The notes under the pieces are model-generated. The model had not been told where the DNA came from and searched no databases. It was given only the letters and a program-made list of their open reading frames with translations. A stretch of 64,000 bases of DNA from Serinus canaria (Eukaryota; Chordata; Aves; Passeriformes; Fringillidae). The stretch lies in contig NC_066316.1 of assembly GCF_022539315.1 (NCBI RefSeq), positions 29,017,245 to 29,081,244 on the forward strand, given 5' to 3'. A program made the translations under genes and the position numbers. This document shows, piece by piece, positions 36,401-49,744 of this stretch (within the stretch, counting starts at the first letter, position 1; every line of letters starts with the position of its first letter).

Positions 36401-38559
36401 TTGAATGGGGCTGGCACAATGTGAGACCTGTGGGATGACATGCCTTCATGAATTGGCAACTGGCAGGCAAAGTAAGCCTATTTTACCTCCCATGCCCTTC
36501 AGTTGTGCAGTTAATTTGAATACAGATGGGTATTTAAACAATAATGGACATCCCTTTTTAGGGAGTGCAATCCCACCCGTGGTGATGGGAATTAGGTATT
36601 GGTCTTTAATGCTCCTCTCAGCTGACAGAGCATTGAATGAGCCCATTTGGCTTTGTGATAAGTCTTAGCATCCACAGATTTGACAGGTCAGTTTATTTGA
36701 ATGTTCCTAGTTTTAAAAGTACTATTGATTTTCCTGTTCAGCAGTGCATTTGCTGCACCAAAGAAGGCTCATGCATTTACTAGCTTATAGCTCAGTACAA
36801 ATGGAAGCATAAGGGATAACTGTAAGAGAGACATCTTAACAGGAGACATCACTGAATCTAGGATGGAGTTATGCTCAGAAACCTGCACATCCCTCATTTG
36901 CCACAGGGTGGAAACAATCTCAGGAATGCATCTCCATAACATTTCTGCAACAGCTCAAATGCAGTAGTCAGGTGCCATATGCTGTACATACAGATGCAGG
37001 AGCAGCTGATACCTTCAAAGAGCTCTGAACTGAGCACATGATATGGCTTTAAGTAGCTGCCTGAATGCTTCTTTACACCCAAGAAAACAGCACAGCTCCT
37101 CAGGTGCTTTTCTAATATAGTCTTTAAATTGTACACTAGTTTTATAACATTCCATGTAAAACATGTTGTTTCAAAACAATCTAGATAAGTGTAAAGAGTT
37201 AGTGTACTAATAAAAGGAAGAAGAGCTCAGATCTGCAAATGCCTTTAAGTACTTAATGTCCCCAGGCATTTGTCTCCCATTAGATTTTGAATGGGCGAAT
37301 TAGGACATAAACTGCTCTTCTGAGCTCAGGCCAGAGGATTTCTCTCCTACATCACTAATTTGGGAAGATTTTCTAATGATCAAAGAAAGTTATCTCTCTA
37401 AAAAGAGACTTTTGATGGTGGAGAGAGGGGAGATAGCATAAGACACATCCCTTTTATTCCTCTACTGACTTGAATAACTGATTTGAAGACATGCACAGAA
37501 TGCTCCTGTTCCTCCCAAATAAGGGACTAGTTAAACTCATTTGATTCAAGGCAGTGGTGTGTCTTGCAGTGCAGCAGCTTACTCATGGTGAGCCAAGCAA
37601 GCGATCTCTGCATTCTCCGTTCTCCCCACTTGCTAAAAAATAGAAGATTTCTGTCCCCTTGAGATGCCAATCCAGCAATCTTGAAATCTCTTAATATTCA
37701 TATTGGACTAAGAGAATGTTTAGATTTGTCTCTCATGCCTGGTGCTTTCCTACTCCAGCTCAGGGGTAGGAAAGCACCTATTTATCCACAGCTGTCTGTG
37801 GGTTCTTCCTGCTTTTCCTTTTACACGACATAGGTGTAAAGCACTTTTAATCTGAGAGTTATGTTCAGTTTCTATTTTAAAGCAGATGGCATTTCCAGTG
37901 CAACATCAGGGGGCTTAGTATAGTCAGGAGCTTTCTCTGGGAAAACAGCAGCTAAGTACCAAATGAGCTGATCTGAAGCCTGTGTGAAAAAAATCTGTGG
38001 TTTCAGAGCTCCCCCATTTTTGGGGTTGTCTGCTTCAGGGGCACTTTGAAGCATTTACCCCCAGGGCTAACATCAGCCCAATCCTTGCAGCAGCTGCTGT
38101 CCAAGGGAGCCCTTTGAGCCACTGCGCTGCCACTGGCATTTTGAAGGCTGCAAGTAACTGGCAGGAGAGATGTTCACTGGCAAACCTTTCTGTCACTTTT
38201 CCATTCCCCTCTGGATGTGCCACATCCCTCACTCAGTAGATCTCCGGGTGCCCCCGCAGTGCAAGCGCGCTCTGCGCAGTTGCAGCTCTGGGCACTGTGG
38301 TTAATCACTGTCATTTCAGCATCTGGAGGCTGGGAAAGGCTGCACAGACCCGTGAAGCTGTTTGCTTTCCTCTGACCCATAAAGCAAAGAAGAAAAATGG
38401 TGACAAGTCATTAACAAGATATTCTGTGTTTCATTTTATGAGTGCCAGCTGTTCCCCAGCAATCACTCATATAAAACCAGCACTAAACCCTGACTGCTGT
38501 GGGATGTGAGTGCAGACCACATGAGCACTGAGCAGCTTTCCAGTCAGGGATAGAGTGGA
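27449..38559. other. Intergenic, no gene recognised
   Basis: AT-rich sequence with no coding exon or RNA gene that I can support. Minor items: a TCATCC/TCCCCA low-complexity run at 29376-29425, an A-rich run near 31304-31333 followed by GAGA, a purine-rich run at about 32466-32520, a 12-bp near-tandem repeat TGTATCATTCCA at about 32213-32237, and a more GC-rich patch at about 37990-38300. Short open frames here have low-complexity or random composition. Confidence 0.55.
29376..29425 (+). repeat. (TCATCC/TCCCCA)n low-complexity repeat
   Basis: About eight 6-base units alternate between TCATCC and TCCCCA-type sequence. Translation gives repeated Pro-Ile or Ser-Pro dipeptides, which explains the frames at 29125-29499 and 29366-29644. 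Those frames are not regarded as genes. Confidence 0.9.
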
Positions 38560-38927
38560 TGGTGCCACGGCACTGTGCGGGCCAGCAGCTCCCCGGGACT
38601 GGAGTGATGGGAACTGCAGGGGATCCCTGGGATGGCAAGGAGGGAATGTGACAGTGTGAGGGGCACTGTGGCAGCCCCAGCCAGGAACACTTTGGGCATA
38701 TACCCTGAGGATGGGGGAGGCCAAGGCAAGCCTGGGACAAGGGCTGGTAGGGCTGGGCAGGGCAGGGCTGTGGGGAGCTGCAGCCCAGCCCTGTTGGGTG
38801 TTGCTGGGACAAAGGTTCATGGCCCTGGGAAACTGCAATGGGGTCCCAGGCCATGGACAGGGTGGAGCAGCCCTGGAGTCCTGGGAAAGGGCAGGCAGGG
38901 CTGGTGGTGCCCCCTCGGGCTTGGCAG
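38560..38927 (+). other. GC-rich segment with quadruplex-capable G-run cluster
   Basis: Unlike its AT-rich surroundings this stretch is rich in G on the + strand, with repeated GGGCTG, CAGGG and CTGGG words. At 38741-38775 six runs of three or four G are separated by two to six bases, meeting the usual G-quadruplex pattern. Long frames on both strands here (for example 38467-38935 on the minus strand) reflect the lack of AT-rich stops, not a gene. The composition shift could mark a small regulatory island or a decayed repeat; I do not recognise a family. Confidence 0.6.
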
Positions 38928-39663
38928 GTAGACAAAAACTGTGTGGAATACTTCTATAACGTGGAAGACCCTGACTTTAAGCAACTCAGGTGAATATCTC
39001 AGTGCTGCCACAAAACTGTGACAAGTCCATGACATCTGGTAAAGGCTTGGCCAAAGTCTGTGTTTCCTTCATAACGAAAATTAATGAAAGTATCCTGAGT
39101 TCAGCCAAGAGGGACCAGCAAAATAACAGCTACGATGACATTAATCATGGAGTCAAAGCTGGCTCCCTTCATTTATCTGGGGACTCCCCCTTGAAATCCA
39201 ATGCTATTATCAAACTAAACCCCTACAAATCCTTTCTGCTAATGCTTGGGAAAATGCCTGAGCTGGAAGATTGAGTATCAGACAAACAATACTCAATGAT
39301 CCATGTGTTGCTTGAAGAGATTCCTAAAATAACTGATAAGACGTATCAAGGGCCCAGAAGCAATTTCGATCAGAATATTCTTGGTTTGTACCTCCAAACT
39401 GAGAAGCAGTTTTAGTTTTTCTACTGATTCTTATGAATCTAGCTTGTTTCAAGCCAGAAACACAGCTTAGGAGTCTCCATAGACATTCTCTTTACATTCC
39501 CAAAGATCTTCCTGCCTCATTCCATCAAAAATTTAATTGTATGAAGGAAAAGCCAAACAAAAAGGAAGACATAAAGTCACTGTGGTGGAAAGCAGAGGAC
39601 CTTCTGCAACATATGCTATCCGAAATGAACACAAAATGGCAGCAGCCTCCAGCAAACACTTAG
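38928..39663 (+). pseudogene. Coding-like but broken stretch, protein not recognised
   Basis: In one frame 38928-38990 reads VDKNCVEYFYNVEDPDFKQL and one more residue before a stop at 38991. Shifting frame at that point opens a 95-codon frame to 39274 (AKVCVSFITKINESIL, IKLNPYKSFLLMLGKMPELED). After its TGA the same frame continues for about 45 codons (MIHVLLEEIPKITDKTYQGP) to a stop near 39414. A different frame at 39433-39663 gives a Lys/Trp-rich segment ending near WWKAEDLLQHMLSEM. The residue mix looks protein-like rather than random, which suggests a decayed gene, transposon or viral remnant. Against this, every segment ends in a stop and I match it to no family. CAACTCAG followed by GTGAAT at 38981-38994 also resembles a splice donor. 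Confidence is low. Confidence 0.25.
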
Positions 39664-42600
39664 AAATTTAAAGATGCAACACACAGAAAATTAAGCCATA
39701 ATTGCTTCCAACAATAGCAGCATAAGCCATAGCTAGTTATCACCTGAACCATCTGCTCCCCCAAGCAGCAACTCTTAACACAGGCATGAGATTGAAAGAT
39801 CCTCTCACTTCAGGCACACACTCAGTTCACATCAGAAAAATGGCAACAAAAATCAAGTGTTTTCCTCTGCACTTCAACACACGGGAGATGCAACAGCAGG
39901 ATTAGCCACAGGAAATACAAAGATAGAAATTGTATCAGTCACGAATGTCTCCGCAGTACAAGCCCAGTCCTGTTTCACACAAATGCTGACAAAACTGATA
40001 AGCACATTTTCTCCTTACAGTCAGAATTTATAACCTGAAGTGGCTGTTATAATGGAGAAGTAAATGATCCCCTGATACTCAAATCAATCTTGTGAGAAAT
40101 AACCTGCATAATGAGTTACAATTGCAAGAGATGAAATTAAGACAAGAACAGTTAAATAAGGGTCTAAAGGAACAGATAACATTTAGTATGGTATTGGAAA
40201 CCTAAATTAGACTTTAAAATGTATGCAGAGACAGAGGAAGAAGGGGGGAAAATAAGGAACTGGAGCAGAAGCCTCAGACAAAGATGAGCCTTTGATGAGA
40301 AGTAATCAGAAGCAATGTCAGATTCACATTATTTGAGGAAAAATCCCCATTTCAAATAGAATTTTTTATGTAACTAGGTTTTAGAGCTTGGCACTATAGA
40401 GAGATTTCAATTTACAGTATGAAATACTCCAAAATGCTTACAGCTCAAATCAATTTGTTGCAGATGTGATTAGAAGTTGTCTCTGAGACCATGCTGCAGC
40501 ACAAGATGTAGAACCAAGCTAATAACACCTTTTTCCCAGTTTGGTGCCTCACATTGATGGATAGTCTTCACCAGAGAACAGTACAACAAAAGGAAAGTAT
40601 TATCCCTATTTTAAAGGAAGAGACTGGAATGGATGGCACTTCAAAATCACCTAGAACACTAATGACTAATTGATGGCTTTTATTGTACATAAAAGGGATA
40701 TAGGATCCTGCCATAGGTTCTTGACTACAAAATCAGATTTGAAAAACAAAGAACCAGGGATAAGACCTCTTAGTGTTTACCAGTATTGGATTAGTTACTA
40801 TGACCCTTGTTTTGCATCCAGGCTTGGTAAAACTGTTTTCCTCAGAATCGTACCTAAAGCTGGAAGATATGAGGTTGGAATTTATCTCATCTGACTGCAT
40901 ATGTCTACACTGTGACCATTTCACTGAGTGCTCTTGCACTCCAGCTTTATAACAAATGGGGAAAAATAGTCACTCATAGGATGTGACTCAACTTGTGCTA
41001 AAGCAAATGTTTAACTCACATGAGAAAACTGATGTTCCCTCATTGCCCACAAAACTAGCCTGGTAGGATTAGTTTGGATGTTAGCTCAGATATTTATTCT
41101 GCAGATGTCCATGAGATGAGTGCCTCAGGCACTGGAAAATGATAATTAAACTCTAAACAATATGCTCTGGTCTATATAGGTATTATGATAACATCATCCT
41201 ATCCCCTTCCCAAGTTCTCCCCATGTCTGTTCAGGTAATTTTTATTGCATCTGATAAAAATACAGCCAACTGCTGGGGAAATACAGCAGGAAAAAAAAAC
41301 CCCATGATCATTCAGACTTTGTAGGATAGGGAGAAAATTAGGAGAATTTTTGTAACCATTGATGGTAATACATTGTGCTTGATGACTATTGTCATCCAGA
41401 TTCTTCTGCAGGGCACTTTAAATCAATAATGGCAGAAACACTAGAAAGAATGTTAAATAAAAGCTATTTTGCACTGCTAGGGAATTAAGGATGGAATAAT
41501 AGATCTGTCCTACTGTTTGCCTATTTAGGTATTCTTCCACTGTCTAGTTATTTATCTATTTCTCTAGTACTTGTTGGCTGATGTATTTCCCTATGAAGAT
41601 AATTTTTAAGGAATGCCTCAGGTTATCACCTTGAGTCTAAGTACCTGTGCTAACTCCTGTGATTCTGTCCTGCAGACCACATGATAAGTAAACCACAAGG
41701 AGACAAGGTCATCATTGAAAGGTTAAAGAATGGGAATGAGCTAAGGGGAAGTTTCAACAGATGGTTTCTGTCATGAGACCAGTTAAATCTAAATTTTACA
41801 AATAGATCATTGCAACAAAAAAAGGTGAGGAAATTCTTCTTTGCAACATATTAGAAAACATTAGAAGAAAACCATGACAGAGGCCACTACTGTCCAATCT
41901 GGAGCTGCAGTGTCAATTTCCCTTCAGGAAACACTGACATAGAAGACCTACAATATTTCCTGCAGCATTTAGTGCTGGGTTTGGCTTTGACATCAGCTGG
42001 GATTAGATCAGTTCCTTCTATCACAGCCTTGATTATCATGCATAACCTGAAAGATGTTGGAATAATCAAGCTTTCATATAATCAAGGGCATATTAAAAGT
42101 ATTAAATGCATACCTAGAGACACAACTGTGTAACAGCTAACAGGCAGTTACAGATCACTGGCTTTTGAAAAGCACAAAGAGAAACAAATCTTTTATTTCA
42201 TACTGCTATTATTTCAGTGACATTCTGTAATCCAACCAAAGCCCTGTTAAAAAATAATTAAAGGGGTTTTCAGCTTTATTGTATTGTGCTATTTAATTAT
42301 GGTCATGGCACCTGGAAAGACTCTCCTAGCTGAGGATGATTATGAAAAATAAAATACATCGTAAATAATAATCCTTAATAACCACCTTTTCAGAAATGTT
42401 GAGTCTCTAAGCACACTTGGAGCAAAACCTGGTGTATTGCAAAAAGAAAACTGAAGCTTGAGAAAGCTTTGTGACCCCTCCCCAACAAGTTAGTGCTAGT
42501 AGCATCACTGTAACCTAGACCATCTGCTTCATAGTCTTAATTTTTCTCTCATTAGGATACAGTCCTGAAGGGATTCCTGAAGTCAGTCTATTCCCATTAT

Positions 42601-45600
42601 TAATTACAGTGTCAATTCCCTTCAGCCTGAAGATTTAAGACACTATTTAATATAAAGATGAAATCTAATTGCTGCTTTCTTTTAAATGAGTAGCCTAAAG
42701 TTTTTGTAGTACTGGATGAAAAGACATTGGACACCAGTGAGGTTCAAAACATGGCTTAGATTCCACATTAAAAATTAAGCCTTGTTAGATACCATATGCG
42801 TATAGCCAAAATCATTTATCAAAGTTGACTAATAATCAGTATCTGATGACTGTGGTGCTTGACTCAGAAATGCACCACCAGATGAAAGCATCTCTTTGCT
42901 GTGGAGGCTAAATAGCATTTCATGACAGGTGAAAGATTTTGGAAAGGAAAAAAAGAAATCTCTGTAATGCAAATGGCATTATACATACAGTTTGTAAACA
43001 TGAAAGGGATGAAATGCACCTGCTCTGCAAATAAATTCTCTGCATCAGAAGAAATAAAACATCAATGCATATGAATCAAGGCCAATCTGAATAACTTGGG
43101 CATAGTGGCATTAAGTTTCTGGGTTTTTTTTGCAAGCTTGATTTTAAATATTTTTTTACCTTTCCTACTATTTTTGACATTGGGGTGCCTAGCAGGAAAT
43201 AGTGCTACACTTCCAGGACAGGATTGAGTTCCATGGGCTCAGAACCCTGTCCCTGATGTCACTAAATACTTTTTCTGTGACCATGTGTATTTTTCAATCT
43301 CTTCCTTTCTTTAATTCCTAACTAGACATCCTGGTAGTAGCTAAGAATTACATCCAATCTTTTCTCTGAAGATCTGATATTTCAGACAAAGGCAATGCAT
43401 ATGAAGGTGCCAGACCAAAGTCACCATGGAGGCAGAAGTGGGGAGATTTTGAATCACAGAGCTGATTTTTTTCTAAACACAACTGTGTCTAAGTGCAATA
43501 ATAACTTTTTTTTTTTTTTTTTGGTAAGCATTATATTTACCATTCTCCTTCCCCCCCCCCCCCCCTTCTCTGTCTCTTTTTATTTAACTTCTCATTAATC
43601 CCTCCTCCAAACTTCAGTTCCAATGACAGAAATTCATAAAACCATTTGGGACACATGAGCTGTGAAAGGTTTTAATCAAGTGATGAATGCAATTTTCGTT
43701 TCACTCCAGTCTCCAGTTTATTTAATGCAAGAAAAGGTTAGGAGGATTTTGCAGGACATTTCATCATAAATCCTAATTTGTGTATTTTATTTCCATTGCA
43801 AAACTTCAGACTGTAGTGAACTTGACAGAATTCATTAGGTTTTTTTTTACAAGAAAGTCCCAATACAAGTCTGGATTGAGACAGTTCTTGTTCAGTGTAC
43901 ACTTGACTACAAGGATATGTAAAGCTTGAGTTTTGAAAGAAACACCCTTAAATAATCTGGAAAGAACAAGAAGTAGCATGAAAATCGGATTCAAGTTTGT
44001 GAAAGGAAAAACAAAGCAAAAACCAGAAGAAAAAACAATTCTAGATAAACCTTCAGTAGAAGGTAGGATGGATACTTTCCTTTCATTCATTCCTTCCAAC
44101 AGCAGGAGGAAGACCAGCAAGCATGTCTGGACAGTGCAGAATATTTCAGAAATTACTGCATTTAGTAATAGGTAAAATGATTCCCTGGGTGTGGGGGGTT
44201 TTCACAGTGAAAGATATCTCTCATATGTATACTCCCATATATAACTAAGAACTAACAGAGTAATCAAAATTCCAGTTGAAACAAAAAAACCAAAAAATAA
44301 GAACAATAAAAAATTTTTGAGGATTCACAGGGGGGAAAAAACAGGAGACCTGTAAGGGATAATTATAATTGGCTACCATGATTGAAGAATAAACCAGAGG
44401 GGAGAAAGAAAAAGCCACAGGAAAAGGTCAACCAGAGAAAGAAATATGTCCAAAGTTTGGTTGCAATGAACTATATGTCCCCATACAGCAATTAGAGCAA
44501 TGGTTTTCTGTTCAGTTTATTCACTCTGTTGTATCACTCAAGAAAAGAGAAATAAATTAGGCTGGTGCCTGACCTTTAAAAAACAGTGGATCCCAGTGAA
44601 TCATCCTGTCATTGACATAATAATTTGATTTCTTTTAAGCCTCTTTCTACACATCCAGCAGCTGGCAAAAATAGAGTTATGGTCTGTGTTTTCATGAGAA
44701 GCCCTTTTTCCCTTGCTTCTTAAGGTAAATAAAGTATAGCAGTTGGAAGCAACTGAAAGATAAATTTATCATCATGTCCACTGTGCCTATAGAGAGAAAA
44801 TCAGTGCCAGGAATGAGACCTGCATGAAACTATATCTAAAAACTCAATATAGCATCAAAACATTTCATTTTAAAGTATTGAAAACTTCTGTTTCTTTCTC
44901 TTCACCCTTATTTTTAATGGGTTTGTCTGGGTTCCTCAAAGATAAAGTGCTCAAGCACCAGAAGAAAAATTTCTTTTTATACTTTGAGCATAAGCAAGGG
45001 CCTGGAAATCTCAGAAAAAGACAAAGTAAGGAATATTTCCAGAGAGATGCAATAAATTAATAGAAACACTCTGCTTTTGTTGAACATTTATTGAATCTCA
45101 GCATTGAACTCTGCTGGATTAGAACTGAGATCAAAAGTTCCTGCCATGCAAATATGACAACAGTGTAAAAGAGAGACTCATAGTTCTTTGTGAATTTTTA
45201 AAAGTTCATAACTAGACTGAGGACTCAAAAACTAGGAATCTGTTACTTTCATTGGGTCATTTTATTATGTCATAAAACATTGGAAGAACAGAAAGTTGCA
45301 AAACATTGGCTGGTTTTTTCACTTATCCTTCTTTTTACCCATGTTCTAACCATTTTTATATCCAAAGTAGATGATACAGGGAAAACACTTGAAGTGACCT
45401 AATTTTTATTGCTGCCTCTGGATTTAGAAAAGTAAGGAAAGACATTTGCTTTGGACCTTCTGTGTAGTTTCTAATAGATGTAATGGGGCTGTGAAGTTTG
45501 TGTAGGACCTATGCACCTGTCCTGTGCACAAAACCATTATCTGCTCTGCAGCTGAGCCAGGACACTTCTGATTCTTTAGTGACTGCATTAGGAATAGAAT

Positions 45601-48600
45601 TTAAACAGGAACTCAGGGCAAGTGAAATTCAAGGAAATGCAATGCACAGAAAAATATCAAATGGATGCCACTTTCTTCTTCTTGACCTTTGTGTCTGAAT
45701 CTATTGAAAATGTATTGATCTAAGTTGTCCATTTAGATCACCTAAGCCACTGACTCCATGCTATTGGAAATAGCAATCTCTTGTAACTACTAAGCAGCAT
45801 TAATTTTTCTGTCTCTCAGTAATCTCACTATAGTTCACTAATAAATTCACTCATTTTGCTGTTCTTATCACTGCTACTCCAATATTTAGGAACCCTTTTC
45901 TCATTTCAAGATTAAAGTTATTCATAGACAGTTCATATCTATTTATTTTCATACCATTTTTCTTTTAGTTTTAAATGCCTTTTCTTCTTCCCTGATCTTT
46001 ATTCCCTTAGCACATTTCAGCAGTATTCTCTCCCCATTTTTATTTTGCTGGGCTAGTTAAGGCAAGTTTTCTTCTAGTGTCTCTTGAGCAATAAATTAAT
46101 CATTCCACTATTCATCCAGTAATTCCTTCCTGCACCTACTTCAGGTTGATTAAATCTTTCTTGACTGTAGCTTTACAGAATTTTCAGTGTTGTAAAATAT
46201 TTTTACTGGCATAATATGAAAGTTTCCCACATTTGGCATATATTTAATTGTGGGAAATTAATATCCATTTTATCCTTTTGTCAACAATGTCCTAGAGTTT
46301 AAACAGCTCTCCTCCTACTGTGGTGCTTATCCTTCTATTTTAATCCTAGGTATCAATCATCTGACTCCTCAGCTTGTATTTTGCTAGGCTAGGCAGCCTA
46401 GACTCTCTTTTTTACTGGTAGATATCCACTTTCTTAAACATTTTAGCAGTCTTCCTTTTCTTTGCTCTCATCTGAATTTGTCTTTCATGCAGGTGGTGAG
46501 ACTCACAACAACACCTCCCCACGACTATGCTATTAGCACTCCCATGTGTCTCCTGATATATCCAAAGAGAACATTTGACTCTTCAATGATGGCATCATAT
46601 CAGTGGTTCACAGTCATTTGGGGACTGACAGATATGTTCAAATAGTTTGTCTTCTCTTTGTGCTCTGGACAGTAAGATGCCAGGACACTGCAGAAATTAT
46701 TTGCAGTTATTCTTGGTGTAAGGTGTTACAAATTAGCTCATTTTGCCATTTTTCTGTTACCCTGACTCTTCTGATATTTTGTTCTTCATGTAGAATATTC
46801 CTAAGCTGATTTCTGTAACTGCCATATCTCGTGTTTGTGTCACCAGCCCTTCTTTCTCTGTTCCAGGATCAGGATCATTCACAATAACAACATACAATTT
46901 TACTCCTAACTTTTATTTTTCATAAAATCCACCACTAATCATTTTAAAACCCAAAAATTCTTGTTCTAACATTTCCTTTTTTTCTTCTTTTTTTGGTCTG
47001 ATTTTAACCTCCTTCTCAACTATGTCATGCTTTTTTGCTAATCTACATCTTCCTACACAGAGCTAGTAATTCCTCAATTCTTCACACAGCTTTATTAATG
47101 AAATCACATAATTCTGGCTAGATAAGATCAGATTCACTTCCTTTTTAAAGGAAAAAAAACCCTAAACAAAAACCAGCCAAAAAAAACCACAGAAAGAAAT
47201 CAGGTTATCCTGACAGCATCTACATTCAATAAACCCCTGTAATATCCTATTTCTCAGACTCTCCAACTCCTATTTTCTTATGAATTCTTAACATATTTCC
47301 AAGGTTTGATCCATGGATTTCTTATTTCCCATTACACTTATCTTTCTACATAAGAGCATTGCATTTTCCTATTTCCAGTTTCATGCCACTGCACACTTCA
47401 AGCACAGACTTTAAACCTTTTCTTTCTGAATGAAGATTTCATTTGCCAGTTCTTTCAGGGTTCTGGGCTGGATATATGATCTACTCACTTTTACTCAAGA
47501 CCTTTCAACATTTTGATTTCAATTTCTCATTCCAATTAACTATCTTCTCTTTTTCTTCACATATATCATGGTCATATTTCAAATTTTTTTGTCGAATGAC
47601 CCTCTGCCATTTCATACACAAATTAGGAGAGTCCTGAAGTTTCAGCCATTCTTTTTTCCATGTGACCAATTATATCCATTTACACTCCAATAGCAACTTT
47701 TGGAATGGTTGTTTTTTTTGGTTTTTTTTAGAGTGCACACACTACTGAACAGTACTTCAAAATATGCATCAAATCCTACTTAAAGTATTTTGAGGGTAGG
47801 CTGCCTTTCAAAATTTTTCACTCTGTCTGGATTTCCCTGGATTCTATCTTTACAAGAATAGAACATGTCTCTTGTCACTCAAACTCAGTCCTGGAAGTAG
47901 TAATTTAAAAGGTTTATGCTTTAGCAAAAAATAATGCCAGGAAATCAATGTTAATGCCAGTTTTTCCAGCTTCAGAAAAAGACTTTTTATCTAAATAATG
48001 GAAGTCTTGATTCACTGCCATGGTACGAAAATAAATGAATAAAAGTAACTGATTCTGGTTTATTAAAATATTTCATTGTTGTGTTTTTCTCATTTACTCC
48101 AGTAATGCTTAAATGGCATCTGAGAATTGGGTCATTTTGTGTTGCAGTCTGCAAAGCATACAAGGAATGACAATGTCTGTCCTCAGAGGGCTAATCCTGT
48201 GCTATGGCAGGATACATTCAGTGGCTTCAGCAGGACCTGGAAATCACTCCATGCTTTCTGTGATCCAAAAGACAAACATAGCCAAGGACCCATGGGGCTG
48301 TCAAGCATTTTTGCATGCACGGACTTTTTGGAGGAGGAAGGCTGTTGAAGAGAGACAAATCAAGTAAATCCTTGTGTGTAAGAGAAAAAAGAGAAACTTT
48401 CTGCAGCTGTACTGCAATATTATAGTGAATTTTGCTTCTCTACAGGCTTTGTTAACTCTAATTTTAGTTTCCTGTCTCTACTCGTGGGTAACCTGATTAA
48501 ACCAGTGGTAGGTCTGCCGAGTTCTGATTGCCGCAGGAGGCACAAAAGTCTCTGGTTGCATCAACACATCCCTTTCCACTGACAGCATGGGAATGGTTTA

Positions 48601-49744
48601 GGAAATAGCATTAGTTTTCAAGAATTAAAACACTGTCTTATAAAACCCTTTATTTCCTTGAATCTCTAGGTAGGCTGGATATTTATTTACAAAGAAGAAA
48701 ATAATCATGATGACCTATCAGCCTTGGCAATCTTTTTATTTTGTTGATGACTTCAAGGGGAAGGAATCATTTATTAGGTTCTTGGCTGCACATTATTCTA
48801 TTTTCATCAGTGTTACACATACAAAGATAGTTATTTGAGAATGATTTCTGGAGATAGGGATAAAAACAAATTACTTTTGCAGTAGCCACTGAACACATGT
48901 AAATGAAACTAATTATGAAGTGTATTGCTCCTCATGGACCAAATAACATCCTGTGTGGCTCTGCTGGCCCTCTATGTTCATTTGTTGAAAATATATTAAC
49001 AAGAGCATATTTTAACTTGTAACTCATTATCTCCACAGCTCATCTAGCACAAAAAGAATGGAGATAGCCAGAACAATTCAATGCAATCTAAGATAACACA
49101 GCTCTGAGTAAAACTTCTCACTGGCTTCAGCCTTATTTTAGAAGAGCGCAATGTATCCCCAAAGCTTTCTGACACACCAGTGTTCATTTCCCTTTTGCTA
49201 CAAATGGCAAGCTGAGACTGCTATCATGTCACAGCACAATACCTAGATGCCAATGTTCCACAATTACTTCCTTACACAAGCAATTCTTTACTGTTTTGTT
49301 CTTCTAGTCTTTGCAAAAACCTTAATTTATAGTTTATGAAGTGAACTTTGCCAGCTAATCACAGATGCGACAGGGAGCGGGAGGAAACCTGGTACAAGGC
49401 AGCAGCTGAAGGGGTGTTTTAAGCCACTGGCCACTCTTAAGTAGCACTGCCATTTCTGCCACTAACACAGTAAATCTGTGTCTAACACATGAAACCATGG
49501 AACAAAACAAAGGTTGCAAACGGGCTTGCAAACTTATTTGTGTAATCTAGCTGTGGCAGTCGCCAGTGAAGAGGATTTGATGTGGATCCCAGTGTCTAGA
49601 TATATGATATCTGTCATCAGCTTTCATTTTCATTTGGAGGTTCTGATGATTGCCTGAGACAGCCTATAGTTTCTCCAAGTTATAGACTTGGAGTAACAAG
49701 TAGTTATAAAAATATCTGGGGACTTCTGTTTGTTTGCTGTGAAA
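39664..49744. other. Intergenic, no gene recognised
   Basis: AT-rich sequence lacking any recognisable exon, RNA gene or transposon. A poly-T and poly-C pair lies at 43506-43565, A-rich runs occur near 41290 and 44281, and a T/G-rich run occurs near 47710-47730. The stretch from about 45.8 to 47.9 kb is T/C-rich on the + strand, which produces many Ser/Phe/Leu-rich short frames with no domain. Nothing else stands out. Confidence 0.55.
43506..43565 (+). repeat. Poly-T (17) and poly-C (15) homopolymers in close proximity
   Basis: T17 at 43506-43522 is followed 28 bases later by C15 at 43551-43565. Uninterrupted C15 is unusual and is prone to sequencing and assembly length error. Confidence 0.95.

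Noticed and set aside
38467..38935. Long Pro/Ser/Cys-rich frames on the minus strand
   Set aside because: They arise in a GC-rich island where stop codons are scarce. Several overlapping frames are open at once, as expected by composition.
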